Positions 8,674 through 18,400 of a stretch of 46,370 bases of DNA are shown piece after piece. Location: contig CAMAQA010000013.1 of the NCBI GenBank assembly GCA_945860415.1, positions 1 to 46,370 of the forward strand, in the 5' to 3' direction. Within the stretch, counting starts at the first letter, position 1; every line of letters begins with the position of its first letter. The stretch comes from Bacteriovorax stolpii. Its GTDB lineage: Bacteria > Bdellovibrionota > UBA1018. Both the position numbers and the translations under genes were made by a program. The notes under the pieces were generated by a model. The model was not told where the DNA came from, did no database searches, and worked only from the letters and a program-made list of their open reading frames with translations.

Positions 8674-9747
8674 ATGCGTTTCGGCTGGAGTTTGCCCTGG
8701 ATCCTGTCGTTGGCCTTGGCCAGAGCGGCGACTGTTGCCTCTGGCTCGGCGCGCGCGGACGAGTGCCCCGACTCACGCGCAGTCCTCCGGCTCGAGCGCA
8801 GAAATCCCACGCCAGGACTGCGCATCCTGCAGGAGAAATCCGAACTGGCCGCCACAATGGCGCGAGGCCGAGAGCTGCCCACGATTCGCGTTGACGGAGT
8901 AATCTCGCAGCCCTGGAAGTCACTCATCGTTGGGGGAACGGTCGTTCCGGTTTCGTCTTCAGGAGAGTTCGCCGTGCTTCTGGCCATCGATCTCGATGAA
9001 GCGGTGGCTCGCGTGCAGCTCTTCAAAAGCGCGACCCCCAAGACTCTTCCCGACCACGAAGAGCTGATCTGGCTGTCGTTTCTTTCGGAAGCACCCACGC
9101 AGAGCCCGGAAGCCTGGAGCCGCGTTCGGGCCCAGTGTAGGCTTGGTCGACGTCCGTTCACGATCTCCGTCTTCACGGGGCTTCAGCACCTGTCGTTTGA
9201 TGAAACGGCGATCGCGCTTTTTTCGCAGTGGGTACCGACCGTGGCCCTCGAGAGCGAGCTCGAGCTTTCTCGTGGCCGCTCCACGCTGGCAGGCCGTGCG
9301 CGAGGCCCGATTCTGGCAGCAGGAGCCTCGCTGGTTTCCGACGAGCATCGCGCCAGGGCGATTGAAGCCGATCTGCTGTACCGTCACTGGTTCGACGGAT
9401 CGAAGGCCCTGCGGGGTTCTCGTTCAGCGATTCGCGCTGGAGCAGGACTCGCTTATCGGACGATGCTGGTGACCGACGGAGCCTACGGGTACTCCGGACT
9501 CCTGGGCCCATCATTCGAGCTTTCGGCCTTTCGCGACCATTTCGAAGCCAGCGTCGGGTTTTCTTCGTATTCCGCCGAGCTGCTTCCACAGACCTACGAA
9601 CTTCGTCTCCGCGCCGGAATGCTGCTCGGGCACGCGGCCATGAGGAGCGGGCCAGAGTTTGAGTGGGCACGACTGGCCTTTCGCACCGGCCCGGGTGCCT
9701 CGATGAGCCAATCGACATGGGCGCTGTCATGGAGGTGGACTCCATGA
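8674..9747 (+). CDS. Exported protein with probable C-terminal beta-barrel
   Basis: The start at 8674 is preceded by AAAAGG. The 357-residue product begins with a signal peptide (MRFGWSLPWILSLALARA). Residues 30-150 form a soluble part with a Cys early in the mature chain (DECPDSR). From about 160 to the end, amphipathic strands rich in Gly, Tyr and Phe alternate with turns, and the chain ends in STWALSWRWTP, which suggests a small outer-membrane barrel. I do not recognise the family. It overlaps the next gene by four bases (ATGA), so the two are co-expressed. It is divergent from the stator operon, 154 bp away, and that gap should hold both promoters. Confidence 0.7.
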   Translation: MRFGWSLPWILSLALARAATVASGSARADECPDSRAVLRLERRNPTPGLRILQEKSELAATMARGRELPTIRVDGVISQPWKSLIVGGTVVPVSSSGEFAVLLAIDLDEAVARVQLFKSATPKTLPDHEELIWLSFLSEAPTQSPEAWSRVRAQCRLGRRPFTISVFTGLQHLSFDETAIALFSQWVPTVALESELELSRGRSTLAGRARGPILAAGASLVSDEHRARAIEADLLYRHWFDGSKALRGSRSAIRAGAGLAYRTMLVTDGAYGYSGLLGPSFELSAFRDHFEASVGFSSYSAELLPQTYELRLRAGMLLGHAAMRSGPEFEWARLAFRTGPGASMSQSTWALSWRWTP

Positions 9748-11693
9748 AAAGCAGTCTGTTTTCGGCATGCGGAATGCTGCTTATTGCTTCGGGCTGCCTG
9801 GCTCCGGGATCTCCGAATAATCGTGGGCTTCATGATTGGCTCAATCGCGAGAAGCCGGCAGACTTTTCGGTCGACTCGGTCTCGGATCAGGACGTGCTCC
9901 AGACCGCTACGCTGTCTTCGGTTCGGCTCAGTGGTCGATGCGATTCGATCACGGCGCTGCCACTGGTGATCGAGATGGAATCTGCTGCCTTGCCCTCAAA
10001 AGAAACGGCAGCCTGCACCGAAGGGCGCTGGCAGTCGTCATCCTGGAACTGGAGTACGCTTGCTGACGGTCCGGTGTCGATCGCACTCACCCAGCGTGAT
10101 TCCGCCGGAGGTTCGAGTCGTCGCCTGTCGTTGACGCTGATCAAAGACACCGTTCATCCGGTCGTCACCCTATCAGCGCCCACTCCGGAAGTGGTTGGAG
10201 CGAATGAGGCCACGATCACCCTGAGCGCCTCCGAGCCGGTGACGTTTTCACTCACGGGTTCATCCTTCACGGTGTCGAGCACCCAGAACGCGCGATGCCA
10301 GGCCCCGCTGGTGTCGGGCGCGGGCCCGCAGGAGCGCACCATCCGGCTTCGAGGCTGCTCGGGCTACGGCAACGTCACGCTTTCGGTGGCGGAAGGCGTG
10401 GCGCGAGACTCGGCCGGTAACCGCTCCGCGGTGGTCGTCGCCGGCACCGCGCTTCAGGTGGTGAGCGCCCTGCCCTCAAACACCCAGCTCTGGACCCAGA
10501 TCCTTCGCGACGGCTACCTGCCCACATCTCAGAAATCCGAAATCATCGCGCGATCAGCAGAAGCGCCCTTCGAAGCACTTGAGGTGCTGCTTCAAGATTC
10601 TGGTCTGAGCGCCTTGCAGCTTTCAGAGCTGGCCTCGCGATTGACGGCCATTGCCGAGGGTTCGGTGGAAGCTTCGATCCAGACCGACGAAGCGATGTCG
10701 CTGCTCGTGCAGCTGGCCTTGCGCCCGGATTCGGGCCCGATTTCGATTCCGTTTGAGCTCTTTCTACCGATGCATCTGGTCCGGCTGCAGTCATCCAGCT
10801 CGTTTGCGGACGGCCCTCACGCCGGCAACTACCGCGACGCCCTCGCCCAGATCGCCTCGCTGGGCGTTCGATCCCTGGCCCGCGAAGTGCGGACGAGCGA
10901 TTTTTCGAGCTGGATCGGCGACCCCGAGATGGACAGCCGGCGTTACCAGGCATTGGCTTTTCTGTGCCATGAGTTCGCGCTGGCGCGTGTGACTGCAGCA
11001 CAGGTGGATGCCACAAGCGGGTATTCGTGCGTTTACACTATTGGTCGTGATCCGAACCTGAATGTGTCGCTCATTTTCGATCTGAGCGGCATGGACCTCA
11101 CGACCAGTGCTCCGGTGGTGCTGCCGGATTTTTCCCTGCTCGAGTTCAAGTGGTCGGGAGCACTGGCACGAGGAGTCGACCTGAGAACCCGAAATTTCCA
11201 GCAGGCCTGTTCGCAAGACCTCTGCATCGTCGACTTCACGGGCGCCGACCTCCGGGATGCCCGCTTCGATGGGTCGGATCTGCGTGACTCGCGATTTTCG
11301 GCGGCAGATCTCCGAGGCGCCAATTTCTCCGGCGCCGTGCTTCGAGGGGTGAGCTTCGCGGGCAGTCGACTCGAGGCCGTCGACTTCGCGGGCGAAGACC
11401 TGACCGGAGTCGACTTCTGGGATACCGATCTGTCTGAGACCTCTCTCGACCTCGCGAATCTCTCACGAGCCAATTTCACGGGCGCCATCCTTCCAGCCGA
11501 ACTGCTTCTCGGAACCTCGTCGCTCGGTGCGGAGATTCGCTTCTCGTATGATTCGCGATTCTCCGAGGAGCAGAACCTTGCAACCTTTCTAGCTCTGCTC
11601 GACCAGGTCGATCCTCTTCTGCCCCACCTGATCGTGACCGAAGAAACGATCTGGATGGATGGAATTCCCGCAACCGATCGAGACGTGTTGTGA
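9744..11693 (+). CDS. Lipoprotein with Ig-like domain and pentapeptide repeats
   Basis: The start is the ATG at 9744, inside the stop of the previous gene and with GGAGGTGG upstream; a longer frame to 9663 is not needed. The 649-residue product has a lipoprotein signal (MKSSLFSACGMLLIASGC). Residues about 137-240 look like a bacterial Ig-like domain (VTLSAPTPEVVGANEATITL, then ARDSAGNRSAVVVAG). A helical region follows. From about 465 to 585 there are pentapeptide repeats of A(D/N)LRxxxF type: TGADLRDARFDGSDLRDSRF, AADLRGANFSGAVLRGVSF and DLANLSRANFTGA. Pentapeptide repeats fold as a right-handed beta helix. The combination suggests an adhesive or scaffold surface protein; function unknown. 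Confidence 0.8.
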   Translation: MKSSLFSACGMLLIASGCLAPGSPNNRGLHDWLNREKPADFSVDSVSDQDVLQTATLSSVRLSGRCDSITALPLVIEMESAALPSKETAACTEGRWQSSSWNWSTLADGPVSIALTQRDSAGGSSRRLSLTLIKDTVHPVVTLSAPTPEVVGANEATITLSASEPVTFSLTGSSFTVSSTQNARCQAPLVSGAGPQERTIRLRGCSGYGNVTLSVAEGVARDSAGNRSAVVVAGTALQVVSALPSNTQLWTQILRDGYLPTSQKSEIIARSAEAPFEALEVLLQDSGLSALQLSELASRLTAIAEGSVEASIQTDEAMSLLVQLALRPDSGPISIPFELFLPMHLVRLQSSSSFADGPHAGNYRDALAQIASLGVRSLAREVRTSDFSSWIGDPEMDSRRYQALAFLCHEFALARVTAAQVDATSGYSCVYTIGRDPNLNVSLIFDLSGMDLTTSAPVVLPDFSLLEFKWSGALARGVDLRTRNFQQACSQDLCIVDFTGADLRDARFDGSDLRDSRFSAADLRGANFSGAVLRGVSFAGSRLEAVDFAGEDLTGVDFWDTDLSETSLDLANLSRANFTGAILPAELLLGTSSLGAEIRFSYDSRFSEEQNLATFLALLDQVDPLLPHLIVTEETIWMDGIPATDRDVL

Positions 11694-11718
11694 CTCATGG
11701 CTCGAAATATGCTATGAT
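11688..11718 (+). promoter_or_regulatory. Possible sigma-70 promoter of the small TIGR02147 gene
   Basis: TTGTGA at 11688-11693 (overlapping the stop of the lipoprotein gene) and TATGAT at 11713-11718 are 19 bp apart and sit 25 bp upstream of the ATG at 11743. The -10 box is good, the spacing is a little long. Proposed from sequence match only. Confidence 0.3.
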
Positions 11719-11742
11719 GACAGCAGACTTGCTTGCGATCAC

Positions 11743-12240
11743 ATGAAACCGAGCGACAATGAGCGAAACGTGGACTATCGACGCGTCCTTCAAGAACATC
11801 TTGAGCAGCGAGTTGCGAGCAATCCTCGCTACTCGCTTCGAGCGTTCGCCCGAGATCTGGGCATCTCGCCATCGAGGCTCAGTGCGGTCTTGAAAGGCAA
11901 GCAGGGTCTGTCTGAGTCCAGCGCCTTGCGAATTGCAGCGAAGCTGGGGCTGGATGGATCGGCTGCTCAGCAGTTCGTCCTGATGGTACTAGCGGCCGAC
12001 TCGCGTTCGAAGAGCCGCCGCACGGAGGCGCTGACCCAGCTCAATCATGATTCGGCGATCCGGCCTGCCGGCGACTCCGCTGCGATCCTGCAGGTTCCGC
12101 TGCGGCTCGATCCGAACCGGATGCCCAGACTGGAATTAGCACTCCAGGAGCTGGAAAAAACTCTGAAAAACCAAGGCATTACCTGTTCCAGCGACGGCTC
12201 CGAGACCCATCATCTTCGGGTCACGCTGCTCGAAAAGTAG
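11743..12240 (+). CDS. Miniature TIGR02147-type helix-turn-helix protein
   Basis: Starting from the ATG at 11743 this is 165 residues, against about 270 usual for TIGR02147 proteins. Residues 7-75 match the N-terminal HTH of the family and of the next gene almost motif for motif (NPRYSLRAFARDLGISPSRL, LKGKQGLSESSALRIAAKLG). The last 50 residues (LQVPLRLDPNRMPRLELALQ, then HHLRVTLLEK) match the end of the family's DUF4423 domain (LTFAFPKKLLPEAKQRLIAF, then CLTLALFRL). The roughly 100-residue middle part, which contains the winged-helix-like core, is absent, with no sign of a frameshift. It is likely a DNA-binding regulator or a modulator of its neighbour. Weak ribosome site. Confidence 0.75.
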   Translation: MKPSDNERNVDYRRVLQEHLEQRVASNPRYSLRAFARDLGISPSRLSAVLKGKQGLSESSALRIAAKLGLDGSAAQQFVLMVLAADSRSKSRRTEALTQLNHDSAIRPAGDSAAILQVPLRLDPNRMPRLELALQELEKTLKNQGITCSSDGSETHHLRVTLLEK

Positions 12241-12293
12241 CCGAAAAGCTGCTTGTCATTACTGTCCCGCACTGCTACCTTACGCGGCGCGTT

Positions 12294-13121
12294 ATGACTG
12301 CCCCCTACCTCACCATTCTGGCTGGCGAGCTTCGAAAAAAGAAGGCGGCCAACCCTCGGTATTCGCTCCACGCGTTTTCGCGCGATACCGGCATTGCGGC
12401 CACTCGACTGAGCCAGATCCTGCGCGGACGCCAGGGACTCTCCGCCCGATCGGCTCGACAGGTGGCTGAACGCCTGAAGCTCGCCCCCAGGCAGGCGCAA
12501 GCTTTCACGCTTTCGGTGGAGGCCCACCACTCGCGCTCTCGCGTGGAACGCGAAAAAGCGAAGCTGAAGGCCTCGGCACTTCAGGCCGCCCATCGCGAGG
12601 TCGAGACCATGCCCGCTTCGGAGCTCGAAGCACTCTCGGCCTGGGCCTATCTGGCCATCCTGGAGGGGTTTCATCTTGCGGAACTGCCCAAAACCGTCGA
12701 GGGGTTTTCACGATTTTTCGGCCTCGACCAGCAGGCCACGCGCCACGTGCTTGAGCTTCTGGTTCAGCAGGGACGAGTCGTCCGGCGCGGAAGCAATTAC
12801 CGGCTTCGACTGACCCGGCTCGGAACCACGCAGGATGTGCCGAGCCCACTACTGCGGAATTTTGCCCAGCAGATGCTCGAACACGCGATTGCCTCGCTCG
12901 AATCGCAGCAAGTGGATGAGCGCGACATCTCGACGCTGACCTTTGCTTTTCCGAAGAAGCTGCTGCCCGAGGCCAAGCAGCGGCTGATCGCCTTTCGGCG
13001 AGAGTTCAATGCATGGGCTGAACACCAGATCACGCTTCCACAAAGCCCGCCCGACCAGGTGCTTTGCCTGACCCTGGCACTCTTTCGGCTGGGCCCACAA
13101 TCCACAGGAGCTGACTCATGA
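12294..13121 (+). CDS. TIGR02147 family transcriptional regulator
   Basis: The product has 275 residues, the usual length of the family. Residues 1-85 are the HTH (NPRYSLHAFSRDTGIAATRL, LRGRQGLSARSARQVAERLK). Residues 95-265 are DUF4423, with AWAYLAILEG, a winged-helix-like segment (VLELLVQQGRVVRRGSNYRL) and the C-terminal LTFAFPKKLLPEAKQRLIAF. TIGR02147 genes in Bdellovibrio-like bacteria are often followed by a gene for an exported protein; here the stop overlaps the next start as ATGA. Control of that exported protein is an inference from the coupling. Confidence 0.9.
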   Translation: MTAPYLTILAGELRKKKAANPRYSLHAFSRDTGIAATRLSQILRGRQGLSARSARQVAERLKLAPRQAQAFTLSVEAHHSRSRVEREKAKLKASALQAAHREVETMPASELEALSAWAYLAILEGFHLAELPKTVEGFSRFFGLDQQATRHVLELLVQQGRVVRRGSNYRLRLTRLGTTQDVPSPLLRNFAQQMLEHAIASLESQQVDERDISTLTFAFPKKLLPEAKQRLIAFRREFNAWAEHQITLPQSPPDQVLCLTLALFRLGPQSTGADS

Positions 13122-14191
13122 ACGCACTGGCACTTCTTGCTGCAGGATGGATCTGCTCGTCGGTTCTTTTTGCAACCCCGGCGGCCGCAAGCGGACATGA
13201 AACCGGCAACGGCGGCAATGTCATTCAGCTTGCCGATGGCAAGAGCTACGAGCTTGTCGATCTTCGGTTTGCAGTTTCACCAAACGGTACGTTTCGTCCG
13301 AGCCGCGAGCTGCGAGAGGAACTTCAGCTCATCTGGTCTCGCCTGATTCATGACCTCGGCCTCTCGCTCTCGACGCCCCAGGGACGAAACCTGTTTGCGT
13401 CCGAGATCCTGCCGCCCAACATCGACTTCCGTTTTATTTCGAAGTTTCCGCAGGAGTGCCGGTTTCTGGATGAAACAGCCATTCCTTTGGAAGAAGGTGA
13501 AAAGCTCTTGAATGCGGGCTGCACGCTTCAGCGCGTGACCTATCTTCACGCCGAAACCTTCAGCAAGCTCTCGACCCAGCAAAAGGCACTGCTGATCCTT
13601 CATGAACGGCTGCATGCCTTCGCGCCTGACATGCCGCTCACGCACAAGATGCAGATCGTGGGAGCCATCGCGATCCTCGAGTCGCGATACTTTCCTGCAC
13701 TCCACGCACTCCGGAAAGACCCCTCGCTTGCCGAGCGCTTTGAGTTCACGACTTCGGAACTGACCACGCTCAACCTGCTCAGCGGTCGGATCAGAGAATT
13801 GATCGGACGCACCCTGCCGACAACTCGCGCCACTGAACTCGTGTTCACCCAGCACGGTGGACTACTGCGCAGTTTTGCGGTTGCCGGTGAGGACGTCGGT
13901 GAGTGGGTCGTTGGGGGCGATGGCGTGATGATTTCTCTGGGCTCCACAATCACGGTCGGCAGCCTGCGCGCCCACTACAGGGGGGCAGTGACCGGACGAA
14001 ACCTGCGCATCATCCGCTCCACCCTGGATTTCGAGTCAGCTCCGAGCATCCTCGGAGTGAATGCCTCCATTATCGACTCCAGGGCGCAATTTGCCGCACC
14101 AGCCGGCGCGGCTGAACTTCCCTGGAGCAATATGCTTACGATCGAGCTCAAGAACCGCGTCATCCGAGACTGGAAGGGCGGGGCGTTTTGA
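13118..14191 (+). CDS. Exported protein with HExxH motif, possible metallopeptidase
   Basis: The protein has 357 residues, a signal peptide (MNALALLAAGWICSSVLFAT) and a mature start with GNGGNVIQL. A central helical part contains LLILHERLHAF near residue 165, which fits the zincin signature HExxH with the usual flanking hydrophobics. The last 120 residues look beta-rich. There is no obvious third zinc ligand, although a later Glu in AILESRYF could serve (HExxH ... E). It is translationally coupled to the TIGR02147 regulator. If the motif is real it is a secreted or periplasmic protease; otherwise it is an exported protein of unknown role. Confidence 0.7.
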   Translation: MNALALLAAGWICSSVLFATPAAASGHETGNGGNVIQLADGKSYELVDLRFAVSPNGTFRPSRELREELQLIWSRLIHDLGLSLSTPQGRNLFASEILPPNIDFRFISKFPQECRFLDETAIPLEEGEKLLNAGCTLQRVTYLHAETFSKLSTQQKALLILHERLHAFAPDMPLTHKMQIVGAIAILESRYFPALHALRKDPSLAERFEFTTSELTTLNLLSGRIRELIGRTLPTTRATELVFTQHGGLLRSFAVAGEDVGEWVVGGDGVMISLGSTITVGSLRAHYRGAVTGRNLRIIRSTLDFESAPSILGVNASIIDSRAQFAAPAGAAELPWSNMLTIELKNRVIRDWKGGAF

Positions 14192-14235
14192 TGGCGGTTC
14201 TTGCACGCCGGCAAAAAGGAGGGTAATATGCCGAC

Positions 14236-15378
14236 ATGTACTCGAGGCTACTTTCTCGTCCTCGTGGATCCTTCTTCCTGTTCGGCCCGAGAGGAACCGG
14301 AAAATCGACGTGGATCCACCAGCAGATTCCGGCAGCAAGGACGATCAACCTCCTGCGAGAGGAACTCTATCAGGAGCTTCTGGCCCATCCGGTCGGTCTT
14401 CGCGAGGAGCTTTCGGTGGTCAGGCCGGGCAGCTGGGTGGTGATCGATGAGGTGCAACGCCTGCCTCAGCTGCTCAATGAAGTGCATCTTCAAATGGAAG
14501 AGAGAAAGCTGCGCTTTGCACTGACCGGGTCGAGCGCGAGGAAGCTGCGTGCCCGCGGCGTCAACCTGCTGGCCGGCCGGGCGGTGCGGAGAAATCTACA
14601 TTCGCTGACCCCGAAGGAATTGGGCGCAGACTTCAATCTGACTCGTTACCTCCAATGTGGAGGAATTCCGCTGGTCATCACTGCCGATGATCCGCAGGAC
14701 ACCCTGAAGGCCTATTGCGAAACCTACCTCAAGGAGGAAATCCAGGCTGAGGCGCTGGTGAGAAACCTTCCGGGTTTCGCGCGCTTCCTCAAGGTTGCGG
14801 CACTGTTTCATGCCCAGGAACTCGATGCCACGCACTTGTCGCGCGATGCGCAGGTGGCCCGCACGACGATTCAGGGATATCTCGAGATCCTTCAGGACAC
14901 GCTGATCGCCAGCGAGCTTCCAGCATTCGAGGCAAAGCTTCGCGTGAAGGAGCGCCGAAGGAGCAAGCTCTACTTTTTCGATTCGGGCGTCGTGCGCGCC
15001 CTGAAGAGTTATCGAGGGCCAGTCACTCTGGAAGAAAAAGGAGCCCTTCTGGAAGGCCTCGTGCATCAATGGCTTCGCGCTCACCACGATTATCAGGAGC
15101 TCTTTGACTCGATCCACTACTGGGCCTCGGGCCACTCGGACTCACGAGTCGAAGTGGATTTCCTTCTCGCCCGTGGAAAGGAATTCATCGCGATCGAAGT
15201 CAAAGCAACCGATCGGCTTCGACCGGAACACTTCCGCGGACTGGCGGCCATTCACGACCTCAAGGGAGTTCGGCGCAAGATCTTGCTCTATACCGGCAGC
15301 CGCCGCTACAAGACGGACCAGGGGATCGAGGTGATTCCGGTGACGGATTTCTTCACTGATCTCGAGGCCTGGCTTTGA
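14236..15378 (+). CDS. AAA ATPase with DUF4143 domain
   Basis: The 380-residue protein has a Walker A GPRGTGKST near residue 19 and a Walker B WVVIDEVQ near residue 70, followed by LTGSSARKLRARGVNLLAGR (sensor region of AAA_14 ATPases). The C-terminal half is DUF4143, with a restriction-endonuclease-like core (RVEVDFLLARGKEFIAIEVK) that carries the Asp and the E-x-K spacing. The length is normal. Such proteins are widespread orphan ATPases, often mobile and of unknown role. A GGAGGG lies 14 bases before the start, rather far. No partner gene is adjacent. Confidence 0.88.
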   Translation: MYSRLLSRPRGSFFLFGPRGTGKSTWIHQQIPAARTINLLREELYQELLAHPVGLREELSVVRPGSWVVIDEVQRLPQLLNEVHLQMEERKLRFALTGSSARKLRARGVNLLAGRAVRRNLHSLTPKELGADFNLTRYLQCGGIPLVITADDPQDTLKAYCETYLKEEIQAEALVRNLPGFARFLKVAALFHAQELDATHLSRDAQVARTTIQGYLEILQDTLIASELPAFEAKLRVKERRRSKLYFFDSGVVRALKSYRGPVTLEEKGALLEGLVHQWLRAHHDYQELFDSIHYWASGHSDSRVEVDFLLARGKEFIAIEVKATDRLRPEHFRGLAAIHDLKGVRRKILLYTGSRRYKTDQGIEVIPVTDFFTDLEAWL

Positions 15379-15418
15379 GGCGCGTGTCGGCCTGGAACAG
15401 CCGTCATGCGGAAAAACT

Positions 15419-15444
15419 CAAAAAATCCACAACTACCCTGTGGA
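15419..15444 (-). terminator. Rho-independent terminator of the AROM-like operon
   Basis: Read on the minus strand, TCCACA (15444-15439), a 7-base loop and TGTGGA (15431-15426) form a hairpin followed by TTTTTTG and another T run. It lies 11 bases past the stop of the AroA-K-D-E fusion and ends the aspS-glpD-aroB-AROM direction. The convergent ATPase gene ends 40 bp away. Confidence 0.75.
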
Positions 15445-15454
15445 ATTTAAACGG

Positions 15455-18400
15455 TCACCAGAATCTCTGCTGCTCGTCCGCCTGCGCCTCGAAGAGGCTG
15501 AGACCGGAAATATAATTTGCGGCGAGGTCACCCTTCTGGGGATTCTTGATCGCCAGTCGCTGCGCGTACTCGAGTCCGGGTGAATCCTCAGCGTAGTTGA
15601 GATCGAGGATCACGCGCGGACGCCACGACTCGGGCGGAAAGCTGCCGTTGAAGACGCTTCGGCCCACGCCCCAGATCAGCACTTCGGGGCTAGAGGCAGC
15701 TGGCTGATCGGTGAGTTGCGGCTCAGTCTGCACTCGCGGCCGCCCCTCGCGCGGCTGCCCCGTTCGCGCCGAGTACTCGATCACCTGGGGCAGCAGCTCG
15801 CCCACCATCGCGGCGGTACCTCCGCCGCCCCAAAGCACGACTCGAGTGTCTTGCGTGATGCCGAGGTTCGTGAGCACGCGCTGAAAACCTGGAAGGTCGG
15901 TGTTGTCGGCACGGAGGAGCGCGGCGGCCGGCCGAACAGGCTGATAGTTCATGGCCGCTAGCGCACCATCGATACTGCTGGAGCGCTTCCACTGAAGCGT
16001 ATTCACGGAGCCGAGCCTCAGGGCGCGTTCCGTGATCTCGACGCTCAAACGCTTCGTGGCATCGAGCGCCTGGGCCCTTGCCCACTCAAAGGCACGCTCC
16101 TTGAGCGGAGACGTAATGGCCGCGCGATCGAGTCCGAGCTCGAGAAGGAACTCGAGGGCCTCGTTCCACTCTTCCGTCGCCACCTCAAACGCATGAAAGT
16201 GCGGACCATGGCGCTCCGGCGACCTGCTATGAAAAACCGGCTTGCCCAGTACTGCGCCGAAGGAGTCCGGGGTGCCAGGATTCGCGGTCCACTCCATCAG
16301 GGTCGGCTGATCGGGCGCCGAGCCCTCGTCCTCGCGAAGAAAATGCAGGTACGGATTCACGCGCCTCGCCGTGAGCACGCGATACGAGCGCCAGCGGCCA
16401 TTCGAAGAGCGTGGTTGAAAGACTCGCATTGCAAGCTGCTCCATCCACCACTGATGACCGCGACGAAGCTCCGCCCAGCTCTCGATCAACGGAGACCACT
16501 TGATCGTGATGCCATCAGGCGGGGTCAGCAGGGGCGCCACGCTTCCATGCGCCGAAAGAATATCACCAGACTCGATCGAGGGCGGTGGCTCGCCGAGTTC
16601 GAGGGCCCAGTCGAACCTCGCCCCACGAGCGCGCAATACTGACGCAAAACTTCGAAGATGGGCATCCGTATCCGGCAGTCGGCGACTGAACAGGAGGCGC
16701 GCTCCGGGAATGAACTCGAGCTCTCGAAGCAGTTTTGACGACTGCCCTGCCGTGAGACCGTGAGGAAGCAGGTCTTCGCGAATCTCGAAAAATCGGAATG
16801 GCCATCCCCGGCGAATCGACAGCCACTCTCCGATTTTCGTGTGGTCTGCCAACACCGCGGCAGGAATCGTGATCGAGGCGCCGTCCACGGGTGGCAGTCC
16901 TGCGAGCAACGCCACTTCGGCGTCGGTAGCCTGCTCCTGCCGATCGGCTCCTTCGCGCAGGATCACCCGAAGTGAGGAAAGATCGCGATAGCGCGGCTCT
17001 CGTGCAATCGCTCGCGTTCGATATTCCTCAAGCGGCGAAATCTCCTGGTCAATCGCTAAGCGATTACCCTGGCTTTTTCGACTAACCTGCCTACGGCGCG
17101 ACGGTTCGAGCCTCGGCCGGTTCAGAAAAATTCGCCCCTCGCCGTCCGTCGATCGAGAGATCCACGCCGCCTCGAAGCCCGTTCCCGAAAGCCAGTCGCG
17201 CCACTGGCGCCCATCGAGCTGCGGATCGAGCCCGGCACCGGCAACGATGATCCGCCCCGGCGCGCGCAGCTCTCGAGCGACCCAGCGCTTCAGCTGCTGC
17301 CGTTCGAGATCGCGAAACGCTTCTTCTCCATCTGTCTCGAAGATCTCGGTGATGCTCCGTCCGGTGGCCTTTTCAATCTCCTCGTCGAGATCGACGCATT
17401 CCAAGCCGAGACGGCGCGAGATGCGACGAGCAAGCGACGTCTTTCCGGTGCCGCGATGGCCCATGAAGATCCACGCTGGAATTTTCGCACGAACATCCAT
17501 GCGCTCCATCCACTCGAGAAACTCGGGAGCACTCTTCGATACCACCGACACGTCATCGATGCTGAACTGGGCTCCAGCAGCCAGCGCGACAAAGGCCGCC
17601 ATGACCTGTCGGTGATCGCGATCGGTCGACCAGGAACCGCGAAATGGAAGTGGTGCGTCGCCGGGCTCGATCCAGAATCCTCCACTCGTCTCGCCGGCAC
17701 GAGCACCCAAGAACGTGGCAAGCCTCACGGCAAGACGAATGCGATCCGATTCCTTGTGCCGAAGTTGGGGCGCCGAATGGACTTCGGAACGACCATCGGC
17801 CAGCGATGCGAGGGCGGCGAAGACCGGAACCAGATCGGGTGATCCGGCTCCCGAAACTCGGATTCCTGAAAGCGGCGCAGGCTTCCGCTCGAACACGAAA
17901 AGACCGTGCTTCTGCTGCCACTGAGCTGGAGCGCCCATCTGCGCGAGCCAGTCGAGGATGACGCGATCGGGCTGCTGCGATTCGCGCGAGAGGCCGTCGA
18001 GCTCGAGTCTCGTGCCGGGCCTGGCGGCAGCAACGGCCAGAAGCCCTGCTGCTGTGCTCCAGTCGCCTTCGCACGCCAGAATCGCCCCTGGATGTGGGCG
18101 TGACCGCGCCGGAACAACAATTTCGAGTCGATCGGCGTGCTGTGAGAGCGCGCAGGAAATTCCTGCGGCCTCCAGAAATCGCAGCGTCAGATCGAGGTAG
18201 CCTCTCGAGCGCACGGGTTCGCTGATGACGAGGGTGAAATCGCGCTCGAGATCCATGGCAGAGAGCAGTACTGCGGACGCGAACTGGCTCGACCGCGCAC
18301 CGGAGATCCGCAGGCAATCCGTTGCCCAATGCCCGCTCGTGGGAGGAGTGATCCAGGCGCCGCGCGACTGTGGAGCGCCTCGAGATCCTGGGTCGCCTTC

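Noticed and set aside
14236-15378. AAA/DUF4143 ATPase as part of a defence island
   Set aside because: No other defence-type gene is adjacent and this family is a common orphan; context gives no support.
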